Shown: positions 15,975 through 23,942 of the stretch, one piece after another | How the letters are laid out: each line of letters starts with the position of its first letter | Position numbering within the stretch: position 1 is the stretch's first letter | Assembly (NCBI GenBank): GCA_039831705.1 | Contig: JBDOMT010000021.1 | Location: forward strand, 1 to 35,112 | Length of the DNA stretch: 35,112 nt | Source of the DNA: JAJRWS01 sp039831705 | GTDB lineage: Bacteria; Planctomycetota; Planctomycetia; Pirellulales; Lacipirellulaceae | Reading direction: 5' to 3' | Program-made: the position numbers and the translations under genes | Notes under the pieces: model-generated | What the model was told of the DNA's origin: nothing | Databases searched by the model: none | The model's input: only the letters and a program-made list of their open reading frames with translations

Positions 15975-16457
15975 CTACCTATTCGCCGCGTATTGCTCAG
16001 CATAGTCGAGCGTCCAAAGTTCTACCAATTCTCGAAAACTGTCAAGATCCGCCTCTTTGAGTAGTTGGTAGTGGTTACGGTGGTAGTTCTCTTTGTTGCA
16101 GATTGTGCCTTTGGCGACCAAATCGAGTACATGGTATTTTCCGTACGGACTTACTAAAACGGTGTACTGGCTGAACAAGCTACTACGCTGGCCACCCGCC
16201 AGGGATAAATCATCACGACTGACAGTTGCTCCCCAACCTTTATCGTTGGCAACAATCCTGAAGTTAAATCCTGGTATATTGTCAGCCAGTTGTTGTAGAC
16301 ACGTTTCCACGTGCTCACTAATCGTGAGCCGGTAACTGGTGTGGAGTCGCCGGCACTCTTCTTCACTCAAGGCTTTGGCTGCCGCTTCTGCCGTACGCGA
16401 CTGCTTAATTTGATCTCCACGGTCGCTGGCACGTTGTAATCTCTGATTAAAGTCCAT
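15975..16457 (-). CDS. Conserved-looking protein of unknown function
   Basis: I do not recognise a family for this 160-aa product. It opens with a charged helix (MDFNQRLQRASDRGDQIKQS) and a second helix with Cys and Arg residues (LSEEECRRLHTSYRLTISEHVETCLQQLADN). An alternating, probably beta-sheet core follows (FNFRIVANDKGWGATVSRDDLSL, FSQYTVLVSPYGKYHVLDLVAKGTI), and it closes with helices (FRELVELWTLDYAEQYAANR). No signal peptide or membrane segment is present. The compact alpha/beta pattern and absence of low complexity suggest a real folded cytosolic protein. The gene ends against the REP-like palindrome at 15890-15965 and converges on the gene at 14909. Function is not inferred. Confidence 0.75.
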   Translation of the reverse strand: MDFNQRLQRASDRGDQIKQSRTAEAAAKALSEEECRRLHTSYRLTISEHVETCLQQLADNIPGFNFRIVANDKGWGATVSRDDLSLAGGQRSSLFSQYTVLVSPYGKYHVLDLVAKGTICNKENYHRNHYQLLKEADLDSFRELVELWTLDYAEQYAANR

Positions 16458-16507
16458 TGCCTGATTGCTGGGGTCTGATGATTGGATGGAAGGAGCTGAC
16501 TCTAGCC

Positions 16508-16527
16508 TAGCCCCAATATTTCATAAG
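16508..16527 (+). repeat. TAGCC-type half-palindrome motif
   Basis: TAGCCCCAATATTTCATAAG upstream of the gene at 16458 matches the arms of the palindrome at 25102-25159 and a minus-strand copy at 9323-9338. It stands here as a single arm. Confidence 0.5.
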
Positions 16528-16692
16528 TGTTCAAGTCGTGCTAGCAGTTACAAGCAGCAAAATCTGCAAATTCCCTCAAATTGATGTAAAGCGGACGACT
16601 TGCATTGTCGATATTCTCAAGGTGTAAATGGGAGGCTTACATGACGGCGTATCGGTAATTTCATGACACACCCTCTGGAAGGATTCCCTAAC

Positions 16693-16938
16693 ATGGCAAG
16701 TTGCCAACTCAAGATATACAACGGCCCTGGCGAAAGCTTGCCTCACACCCTAAGCAAAACGGATACAGGTGCGAATTGCATTACCGTTTCTTTAGGTGAA
16801 GTATTGCCACTCCTCGCTGACGCAGTGAATAATCAACGAACTTGGCTGGACGACTTTGAAGATGATAGCATCACCATGTCGACCGATCTATTCGAAGTCT
16901 TGATGGCGTACCAGTATTTCCGCCGCCCTTCGGCGTAG
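16693..16938 (+). CDS. Small protein of unknown function
   Basis: The 81-aa product (from the ATG at 16693) reads MASCQLKIYNGPGESLPHTL and then GANCITVSLGEVLPLLADAVNNQRTWLDDFEDDSITMSTDLFEVLMAYQYF. It looks like a small alpha/beta protein with an acidic middle. I chose the inner ATG because GGAAGGA at about 16678-16684 lies 8 bases before it. An in-frame ATG at 16663 would add ten residues without such a site. It converges on hemDE, whose stop lies 10 bp away. No family is recognised, and its length and composition are compatible with a genuine cytosolic protein. Confidence 0.65.
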   Translation: MASCQLKIYNGPGESLPHTLSKTDTGANCITVSLGEVLPLLADAVNNQRTWLDDFEDDSITMSTDLFEVLMAYQYFRRPSA

Positions 16939-16948
16939 CCTCTCTTGG

Positions 16949-18892
16949 CTAGCGACTACTCAATTCGTGGACCTCATCGACCAAGGCGCGCACGTTATCC
17001 ACCGGTGTTTGCTGGTGCACACCATGCCCCAGGTTGAAAATGTGTCCCGACCGACCAGCGGCCTGCGTTAGCACCTCGGCGGTGCGCTGTGCCAAGACTT
17101 TCCGATCGGCTAATAAGATGGCTGGATCGAGATTGCCTTGAACCCCTTTATGGTGCCCCACAGCCTCCCAAGCCTCAGCCAGACCGATTCGCCAATCGAT
17201 ACCAATGACATCACCGCCCGCCTCAGACAAAAGGGGAAGCAATGCTGGATTGCCGGCGGCGAAGTGAATTAGGGGTGCCTCGGCCGCAAGGCCTCGAACA
17301 ATTTGTTTTATGTAGGGCATAACGAAAGTGCGGTAGTCTTCGGTGCCCAGGCAACCCACCCAACTGTCAAACAACTGGACCGCTTGGGCACCCGCGGCAA
17401 TTTGAGCATTTAAATAACGGATAATGGACCGGCTCAATCGCTGCATCAGTTCATGCCAGGCTGTTGGGTCGCGGTACATGAGTGTCTTGGTGTGCAGGAA
17501 ATTACGACTTGCTCCTCCTTCGATCGCATAGCTGGCGAGAGTGAAAGGGGCACCGGCGAAGCCGATCAACGGAATCGATTCGGGCAAATCTCGACGCGTG
17601 GCAGCGACCGTTTCAAAGACAAAGTGCAGCGGTTCGGTATCTTCCAGTTCCAAAACACGATTGACATCCTCGGCGGCCCGAATCGGGTTATGGATTTTAG
17701 GCCCATCTCCTGGAGTAAACTCCAGTTCTATCCCCATCGGTTCCAGAATTGGTAGCAGATCAGAAAAAATAATTGCCGCATCGACTCCCAATCGATCGAC
17801 GGCTGTGCACATCACTTCGCTGCATAGCTGAGGATTCTTACACAATTGGAGAAAAGTGGTCTCTGCCCGCACGGCCCGATATTCAGCCATGTAGCGTCCT
17901 GCTTGTCGCATGAGCCAAACTGGAGTGTAAGGAACCGGTTCTCGCCGACAAGCCTGCATGAAAGGACTGTGGTAAGAAGGGTGCTGGATGGTACTCTCGT
18001 TCTTTGGCCCCTCGTTCTTAGGACCTGTAGGCTTGACCCGAGTAGACATTTTTTTCTTCTTTGCTTGCAGTAATTGGGCTTGTTGGGTTGACTCATGGAC
18101 AAGATGTCCCATTTTGGGATGCGAAGGAACGAAATCAACCGCAATGTCATGGAATCGCAGCATCTCGCTCGTGGTAGGACCGATCGATGCGACCACCGTT
18201 TGTTGCAATCCGCGAAGCAAATTGGAATGCAAATCAAGTTCCTGGGCCATTTTCATCAAATGAACCACTTGTTGGGCTGCCGTGAAAAGTACCACATCGA
18301 TTTCACCACGTACAATTCGCCGAATGTTCTCTTGTAATGCGTCCGTCTGCAGGGGCAAGCCCCAACGATAGACTTTGATCGACTCCACCGACGCACCCCG
18401 CGCCTCGAGTCCTGCAATCAAACTGGTGTTGGGTATGCCGTATTCTTGCACTGCCACGGTACGATTGGCGATTGGCAAGTGGGTGTCCAAAACGGAGAGA
18501 ATTTCGCGCCAAGTGTTCGGCTCAGGAGCACAAAAAGTGGGGTGGATTCCCATTTCTCTCAATACTTTAAGGGGTTTAGGGCCGCGAGCGATGGTAGGAA
18601 TATCACGCAGCGAATCTCGAAACCGTTCATTCGGTACATGTCGCTCGATACATTCCATCAGTAATCGAGTGCCGACCCCTGTGAGAAAGATGGCCACATC
18701 GATTTGTCCAGTCATCAGGTGATTGGCAAAATCGACCAGATTGCGGTCAGAGTCCAACGAAATTTCACGCATGGAGGGACTTACACAAGGCACACCTCCC
18801 GCACGTAGGATCAGTTGGGTCATATCGCTTGCCCTTCGACTCTCGAAAGAGGCAATACGAAGCTTGGATGGTGGTTCAGTGGAGTGAGACAT
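16949..18892 (-). CDS. hemDE: Fused uroporphyrinogen-III synthase / uroporphyrinogen decarboxylase (HemD-HemE)
   Basis: Two consecutive steps of tetrapyrrole synthesis are encoded in one frame. HemD cyclises hydroxymethylbilane to uroporphyrinogen III; HemE removes four carboxyl groups to give coproporphyrinogen III. From the ATG at 18892 the protein has 647 aa. Residues 1-275 are a HemD domain (VAIFLTGVGTRLLME; VVLFTAAQQVVHLMKMA; ASIGPTTSEMLRFHDIAVDF). Residues 276-307 are a Lys/Pro-rich linker. Residues 308-647 are a complete HemE with WLMRQAGRYMAEYR, the aspartate of IFSDLLPILEPMG, GFAGAPFTLASYAIEGG and LGHGVHQQTPV. An upstream alternative start adds 65 residues without family character. 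On the coding strand a run of seven A precedes an internal ATG at the linker, so HemE might also be made separately. A weak promoter pair (TTGGCT, 16 bp, TATACT) lies just upstream. Confidence 0.92.
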   Translation of the reverse strand: MSHSTEPPSKLRIASFESRRASDMTQLILRAGGVPCVSPSMREISLDSDRNLVDFANHLMTGQIDVAIFLTGVGTRLLMECIERHVPNERFRDSLRDIPTIARGPKPLKVLREMGIHPTFCAPEPNTWREILSVLDTHLPIANRTVAVQEYGIPNTSLIAGLEARGASVESIKVYRWGLPLQTDALQENIRRIVRGEIDVVLFTAAQQVVHLMKMAQELDLHSNLLRGLQQTVVASIGPTTSEMLRFHDIAVDFVPSHPKMGHLVHESTQQAQLLQAKKKKMSTRVKPTGPKNEGPKNESTIQHPSYHSPFMQACRREPVPYTPVWLMRQAGRYMAEYRAVRAETTFLQLCKNPQLCSEVMCTAVDRLGVDAAIIFSDLLPILEPMGIELEFTPGDGPKIHNPIRAAEDVNRVLELEDTEPLHFVFETVAATRRDLPESIPLIGFAGAPFTLASYAIEGGASRNFLHTKTLMYRDPTAWHELMQRLSRSIIRYLNAQIAAGAQAVQLFDSWVGCLGTEDYRTFVMPYIKQIVRGLAAEAPLIHFAAGNPALLPLLSEAGGDVIGIDWRIGLAEAWEAVGHHKGVQGNLDPAILLADRKVLAQRTAEVLTQAAGRSGHIFNLGHGVHQQTPVDNVRALVDEVHELSSR

Positions 18893-19270
18893 GTCCGTTA
18901 AGTATACTGTTGATCCCCGCGTAGCCAATGGACCATTGCCACCGCTAGCAACACGCATCCGCCCATTCACACTTACATTTATTCTCGTATATTCAGCGTG
19001 TAAAATATTTTTACTTGACAGGCGCCGTGATCTTCGCACAATGGCCACTGTTAGACAGTGAGTAATTCGTTTGAAATTGTTTAACACGAGCTGTGGGTGG
19101 CATGTTGAGTGCCATTGCGGCCTGTGTTCGAGATAAAGAAAGATGGGGGCGGCGACTGACGGATCAAAGTCGGCGTTTATCGTGGCCCGGATGTCCCCCC
19201 ATTGTATTTAATGTTCTTGCGTTTTTGTTATTCTTGCGGTCCGTATTTATTGTAGTTCATCCAAGTTGTC
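18893..19270. other. Divergent intergenic region between hemDE and folK
   Basis: No gene is supported. A TTGACA at 19014-19019 with CACAAT 16 bp further is a possible plus-strand promoter, about 230 bp from folK. Next to it CACTG and CAGTG form a small hairpin near 19044-19058. The minus-strand pair TTGGCT/TATACT lies close to the hemDE ATG. A 72-codon plus-strand frame at 19093 shows no protein character. Confidence 0.45.
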
Positions 19271-20386
19271 ATGGTCCGTTGTCTCATTGCGCTCGGATCG
19301 AATCTGGGTGACCGGTCGGATACTCTAAAAAGTGCGTTGCGAGAACTGACGAGGCTCGCCCACATAAGCCTGCTGACACGCAGCAGTTGGCATGAGACTG
19401 CACCACTTGACGGTTCGCTTGGTAGTCCACCTAAGCAGCAAAATCCGTACCTCAACGGGGCGGCTCTACTGGAAACCGAATTGTCGGCAAGCCAGTTACT
19501 GGAGTGCTTACTACAGATCGAATCCCATTTAGGCCGAGAACGTGCCGAGGGTTTCCAAGGGACTCACCCGCATGGCGATCGTTCACTGGACAACCATAGC
19601 CTGAGTAAAGGGCGTTGGTCATCTCGGACGATCGATCTTGACTTGCTTCTTTACGGAAATCTGTGCTGCGAGAGCGTATCGCTGCAACTTCCCCATCCGC
19701 GCATGTCGTTTCGGCGTTTTGTGTTAGAGCCGGCTGTAGAAATTGCCGGCTGGTTGCCACATCCGACCTGCGGTTCGATATTATCTCGGTTACTGTGGCA
19801 GTTGAATACAGCGGACGACTATGTTGCCATCGTGGCTACGGATATTCGAGCCTCGGCCAGGCAAGCCTGCCAATGGTTAGCCCACGAATTAATTTTGCAG
19901 CTAAATTGCCAATGGTGGCAACATGAAGGCCCAATTGGACCTTTCCATGTTCCTGAGGGAACACTCATTTATGGTTTACACCTGCGGGACAGTTTACAGT
20001 CGCGTAGTTTGAAACCATCAAACAAGGTGGATGGAGAAAAACTGTCCGTGAGAGAATATTGTGACTCTCTGCAATGCGACATCCCCACCAATCTCAAAAC
20101 TGGCAACGACCAGACGGTTGCTACCCAATCAGACGGTTATCGGCACCTCGGGACTCCCCGTACGCATCCCAAGCTGGTGATTGAATGGGAAAAGAGAAAC
20201 CTCATCGATAAAATGGGCCTGTTGGGTCAGAACCAGAGCCAAGGACAACCCAGATGCCAGCCTGGCAAGACCCCTTTCATTCGGGGGGCATTGGCGTCCA
20301 TTCTCACGACCGATTCTCAACAAGCCCTGACCGAAGCGCTGGCTGCGATCCAGTCGGTTTGGCCAGTTCCAGGTTGTCATTTCTAA
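19271..20386 (+). CDS. folK: HPPK (FolK) with a long C-terminal extension
   Basis: HPPK transfers pyrophosphate from ATP to 6-hydroxymethyl-7,8-dihydropterin in folate synthesis. Residues 1-178 of this 371-aa product show the family hallmarks: CLIALGSNLGDR at the start, HETAPL and NPYLNGAALLET, then RWSSRTIDLDLLLYG with the metal-binding DLD, and LPHPRMSFRRFVLEPAVEIAG. An insertion of about 20 residues (92-113) lies before RWSSRTIDLD. Residues 183-371 are not part of HPPK. In some bacteria FolK is fused to a deoxynucleoside kinase. Here the start YVAIVATDIRASARQACQWLA sits where a P-loop would be but lacks GxxGxGKS/T, so any such domain would be non-catalytic. This last point is inference. 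panC follows 140 bp downstream on the same strand. Confidence 0.88.
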   Translation: MVRCLIALGSNLGDRSDTLKSALRELTRLAHISLLTRSSWHETAPLDGSLGSPPKQQNPYLNGAALLETELSASQLLECLLQIESHLGRERAEGFQGTHPHGDRSLDNHSLSKGRWSSRTIDLDLLLYGNLCCESVSLQLPHPRMSFRRFVLEPAVEIAGWLPHPTCGSILSRLLWQLNTADDYVAIVATDIRASARQACQWLAHELILQLNCQWWQHEGPIGPFHVPEGTLIYGLHLRDSLQSRSLKPSNKVDGEKLSVREYCDSLQCDIPTNLKTGNDQTVATQSDGYRHLGTPRTHPKLVIEWEKRNLIDKMGLLGQNQSQGQPRCQPGKTPFIRGALASILTTDSQQALTEALAAIQSVWPVPGCHF

Positions 20387-20526
20387 TTGAATAAAAAGGA
20401 ACCACAAAATACACTAAGGGTCTATCCCGGATGCTGACATCTACGAGTAGGTTGTTAAGGATGTGCTTGCTTAGCTGTTGCAAACATCTGGGGCAGCCAT
20501 TTTCTTAACCGGTTATTAGGCATACC

Positions 20527-21405
20527 ATGTCCACTCAATCTCACATGACCGCCACCTTGGTGACGCGTGCCGCAGATATACGCAAGGCCATTTTAGAAGC
20601 GCAACAGGCAGGCGAATCGGTTGGCTTGGTACCCACCATGGGTGCTCTCCATGAGGGTCATCTGAGTTTAGTCGATGCGTCTCTGGCCGATTGCGATCGG
20701 ACAGTGGTCACCATCTTCGTGAATCCGACACAATTCGGCCAGGGTGAAGACTACGACCACTATCCGCGTCCGATCGAACAAGACCTGGTCCTGTTACGAG
20801 AACGAGGTTGTTGGCTGGTTTTTGCGCCTACGGTAGAAGAAATGTACCCAGCAGGCCATGAGGCGTTCGTCGATGTTGGCTCGATCCGCAAACCTCTGGA
20901 GGGGGTCGCCCGTCCCAGACACTTTTTTGGCGTGGCCACCGTGGTACTCAAGTTGTTGAATATGGCGCCTGTCAATCGGGCCTATTTCGGCCAGAAAGAC
21001 TATCAGCAGACACTCGTCGTTCGGAAAATGGCTGTCGATCTGAATGTGCCCACGGAAATATGCGTTTGTCCGATCGTCCGTGAAGTGGATGGTCTGGCGA
21101 TGAGTTCACGCAACGCTTATCTTAGTCAACCAGGGAGGCGGCAAGCACTGGTCTTGTCCCAATCGTTGCAACTAGCCGCACAAATGGTTACCCGTGGCGA
21201 AACCGAGGTAGCCCAATTACGTGCCGCCATATTGGCACATATTAGCAGGGTTGAAGAAGTCGAAGTGGAATATGTCGCGTTTGTGACCGCTGGGACACTC
21301 GATGAAGTGGCGCGTATCGAAGGCCCCACTGTGATTGTATTGGCGGGGCGAGTCGAGAACATACGATTGCTGGACAACTGTCAGATTGGCGCTTGCGGCC
21401 GTTGA
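20527..21405 (+). CDS. panC: Pantothenate synthetase
   Basis: PanC joins pantoate and beta-alanine using ATP, through a pantoyl-adenylate intermediate, in coenzyme A synthesis. The 292-aa product has the nucleotidyltransferase HIGH-type motif (PTMGALHEGHLSLV), the FVNPTQFGQGEDYDHYPR block, YFGQKDYQQTLVVRKMAVDL and the KMSKS-equivalent MSSRNAYLS. Length matches the family. The ATG at 20527 gives six additional residues before an internal Met (MTATLVTRAADIRKAI). Both starts are compatible with the family, and the ribosome-binding site is weak. It lies between folK and lgt on the same strand, forming a probable cofactor/membrane housekeeping cluster. No panB or panD is present in the window. Confidence 0.97.
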   Translation: MSTQSHMTATLVTRAADIRKAILEAQQAGESVGLVPTMGALHEGHLSLVDASLADCDRTVVTIFVNPTQFGQGEDYDHYPRPIEQDLVLLRERGCWLVFAPTVEEMYPAGHEAFVDVGSIRKPLEGVARPRHFFGVATVVLKLLNMAPVNRAYFGQKDYQQTLVVRKMAVDLNVPTEICVCPIVREVDGLAMSSRNAYLSQPGRRQALVLSQSLQLAAQMVTRGETEVAQLRAAILAHISRVEEVEVEYVAFVTAGTLDEVARIEGPTVIVLAGRVENIRLLDNCQIGACGR

Positions 21406-21474
21406 TTTAACGAATTTTGTCACGCTCTCGCCTACGCTGCATTAACACAACAACCAGCTGGAATCGGTGTCTTT

Positions 21475-22794
21475 ATGTGCTCTGAGCTATTTCGTATTCC
21501 CATGGAATGGGCCGGAGTACGACTATTTGGATTTGGTGTGCTCTTGCTGGTCTGGTTGGTGATAGGAATCGTGTGGTTGATCCGAGTCGGCCGCCGGCAT
21601 CATTGGAAAGCGGAAACCTGGAGCATCTTACCCCTGTTGGGTGTGGTTGGGCTGGCCATTGGCATGCTGCCTCAATTGTTTCCTGATGGCTTACCAATCC
21701 GCGGCTATGGCACCATGGTGCTAGCGGGATCCGTGTTGGGTCTCTGGATGGCCACGCTACGCGCGCGGCAAGTCGGCATCGATCCAGAAGTTGTCATGTC
21801 GTTGGCGTTCTGGATGTTTATCGCAGGGATCGTTGGAGCCCGACTATTTTATGTTATCGAGTATTGGGACAGTCGCTTTCAATTCGACAGTTATTGGGCC
21901 ACGCTCAAAGAGGTTCTTAACTTTCCCCAGGGCGGTCTGGTCGTTTATGGAGCCCTGATCGGTGCGACCCTGGCCTTTGGTCTGTTTTGCATTCGCCATC
22001 GCTTACCTCCCCTGGCACTGGCCGACTTGATTGCCCCCAGCCTGGTGGCCGGTTTGGCGTTGGGCCGGATAGGCTGTTTGCTCAATGGCTGTTGTTATGG
22101 AGGCATGTCACCGCAACCATGGGCCGTAACATTCCCTCAAGATAGCCTCCCTTATGCCGAGCAACTGCACAGTGGGCTTTTATTGGGCTTTCAAGTTGCA
22201 CAGCAACGTGTCCCAACGACACAAGGAGAATCTCCTGAGATTTCCGATGCCGGACAAATTTCCGATGCCGGATTGGGGCCATTGATCGTAACTTGGGTCG
22301 CCCCGAAATCACGCGCGGATGAAGGAGGACTTGAAGTCGGAGATCAGATTGTACGGATAGGGGAATTTCGCGTGCAACATGAGCATCAAGTCCAAATTGG
22401 AATCCTCTCCGCATACCAGTCGCTATCGCCAATAGAGCCTTTAGAAATTGAAACCGGTGCCGGTAAAACGTGTCGGCTGAAACTGGCTCCCTTGCCATCT
22501 CGCAGTCTGCCCGTTCATCCCACGCAACTCTATAGCGCAATCCATGCCGGACTGTTGTCATGGTTTTTGTGGTCGTACTATCCGTTCCGTTGGCGCGACG
22601 GAGCAGTTTTTGCGGTCCTGATCACGGTCTATCCGATTGCCCGTTTTCTGCTGGAAATCATCCGCATCGATGAATCGGCCGTATTTGGCACAGGACTAAG
22701 CATCTCGCAAAACATCAGCCTGTTTCTATTGGCAGGTGCCGTCGGGTTATGGATACATATCTTGCGTACTCCCCCCCGAATATCTGGTGTTTAA
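21475..22794 (+). CDS. lgt: Prolipoprotein diacylglyceryl transferase with PDZ-like insertion
   Basis: Lgt moves a diacylglyceryl group from phosphatidylglycerol to the lipobox cysteine of prolipoproteins in the inner membrane. The 439-aa product is much longer than typical Lgt (about 260-300 aa). The membrane core comprises segments between 15 and 205 and again 350-430. It carries GYGTMVLAG (77-85), the signature GRIGCLLNGCCYGG (197-210), HPTQLYS (348-354) and IARFLLEIIRIDE (388-400). In the HGGL-type motif, Tyr158 replaces the histidine known in E. coli (GGLVVYGALIGA). Between signature and HPTQLY, residues 265-340 form a PDZ-like segment (LIVTWVAPKSRADEGGLEVGDQIVRIGEFRV). A short duplication (ISDAG twice, 256-266) precedes it. 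This loop would face the periplasm. Confidence 0.88.
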   Translation: MCSELFRIPMEWAGVRLFGFGVLLLVWLVIGIVWLIRVGRRHHWKAETWSILPLLGVVGLAIGMLPQLFPDGLPIRGYGTMVLAGSVLGLWMATLRARQVGIDPEVVMSLAFWMFIAGIVGARLFYVIEYWDSRFQFDSYWATLKEVLNFPQGGLVVYGALIGATLAFGLFCIRHRLPPLALADLIAPSLVAGLALGRIGCLLNGCCYGGMSPQPWAVTFPQDSLPYAEQLHSGLLLGFQVAQQRVPTTQGESPEISDAGQISDAGLGPLIVTWVAPKSRADEGGLEVGDQIVRIGEFRVQHEHQVQIGILSAYQSLSPIEPLEIETGAGKTCRLKLAPLPSRSLPVHPTQLYSAIHAGLLSWFLWSYYPFRWRDGAVFAVLITVYPIARFLLEIIRIDESAVFGTGLSISQNISLFLLAGAVGLWIHILRTPPRISGV

Positions 22795-22888
22795 TAGCAA
22801 GCAATAAAATAAACGCCAGGACTCATCGTCCACTTCTCAAAATTCGCACCTTCAGGATGACAAAGATAGCGCCGATAGCACTGCTTCG

Positions 22889-23920
22889 TTAAACGGTATT
22901 GCGCCTCAATTGCCCACAAGCGGCGTCGATGCGATTGCCTTTACGGTGACGAAATTGTACCCGCAGTCCAAACGACTCCAGGATACGTTGAAACGCTTGT
23001 TGTCGTGATTTGGAAGGCGTTCGATAGGGCAACCCTGCCACCGGATTGTAGGGTATGACATTCAGCATTGCTTCACGCTGTCCCAACAGTTGGGCCAACT
23101 CTCGGGCGTGTTGGGCCTGGTCATTGATGCCCGCTAGCAGGACGTATTCGAAGGTCATTCTTCGACCGGACACTTCAAAATAACGGTCTGCTGCTGCCAG
23201 CAGCGATCCCAGCGACTGATGAACGGGCACCAACTGGCGGCGCAGATCGTCATTGGGTGCGTGCAGCGAAAGGGCCAGTCGGTAATGGGGTTCACTATCT
23301 GCCAGTTGTTCAATGGCAGAGGGTAGCCCCACGGTGGAGATTGTAATTCGACGTGTACTGATACCCAGTCCATCGGTCCGATGTGCCTCGGCGAGTGCTG
23401 GAAGCAGAGCGTCCAAGTTTGCCAAAGGTTCCCCCATACCCATCACAACCACATGACTGAGTCGCTCTTGAGCTCCCAGCAGTTGTTGCAGCCGCAACAT
23501 TTGCTCGACGATTTCACCGGTGGAAAGGTTTCGCTCAACACCCTCCAGACCGCTGGCACAGAATACGCACCCCATGCCACAGCCCACTTGGGTACTGACA
23601 CATATCGTTCTTCGTATCTTGTCACGCAAGAGCACGCACTCAACCTGGCCACCGCGAGCCAGCGACAGCAAAAATTTTTCGGTTCCATCGTCGGCTTTGT
23701 TGTGACGAATAATCTGTGTTTGCCAAAGAGGCAAATCCGCATTCAGCTCACGACGCAACTTTTGCGGAAGATCGCTCATTTCATCCCAGCCGGCTGCGCG
23801 TCGTTCGAACAACCAGCGCCGAATCTGTCCACAGCGGTAGCCTTGCTGGTTCCGGTCCTGAAGCCATTGGTTCAACTGCTGGTCGAGTGCATCCAGGAGA
23901 TGTCCATTTTCAGTATTAAT
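22889..23920 (-). CDS. rlmN: 23S rRNA (adenine2503-C2)/tRNA methyltransferase RlmN, probable ATT start
   Basis: RlmN is a radical-SAM enzyme that methylates A2503 of 23S rRNA and A37 of some tRNAs. The product has the cluster motif CVSTQVGCGMGCVFCAS (CxxxCxxC), GMGEPLANLDALLPAL, and the C-terminal methyl-accepting cysteine in RIDAACGQL. The first standard start is a TTG at 23875, which would cut off the normal N-terminus. The frame stays open upstream, and GHLLDALDQQLNQWL aligns with the usual NLLDLSREELEAWL-type opening. An ATT at 23920 follows a strong GGAGGAA (927-933 of 23.9 kb) by 6 bases, with no ATG, GTG or TTG nearby in frame; a CTG is the other option. I therefore call the start at 23920 (343 aa). 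sppA ends 22 bp upstream on the same strand. Confidence 0.9.
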   Translation of the reverse strand: MNTENGHLLDALDQQLNQWLQDRNQQGYRCGQIRRWLFERRAAGWDEMSDLPQKLRRELNADLPLWQTQIIRHNKADDGTEKFLLSLARGGQVECVLLRDKIRRTICVSTQVGCGMGCVFCASGLEGVERNLSTGEIVEQMLRLQQLLGAQERLSHVVVMGMGEPLANLDALLPALAEAHRTDGLGISTRRITISTVGLPSAIEQLADSEPHYRLALSLHAPNDDLRRQLVPVHQSLGSLLAAADRYFEVSGRRMTFEYVLLAGINDQAQHARELAQLLGQREAMLNVIPYNPVAGLPYRTPSKSRQQAFQRILESFGLRVQFRHRKGNRIDAACGQLRRNTV

Positions 23921-23942
23921 TGAAGGTTCCTCCGTGGTCGAA

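Noticed and set aside
19093..19311. 72-codon plus-strand frame upstream of folK
   Set aside because: It overlaps the folK start in another frame, has no family likeness and lies in probable promoter DNA.
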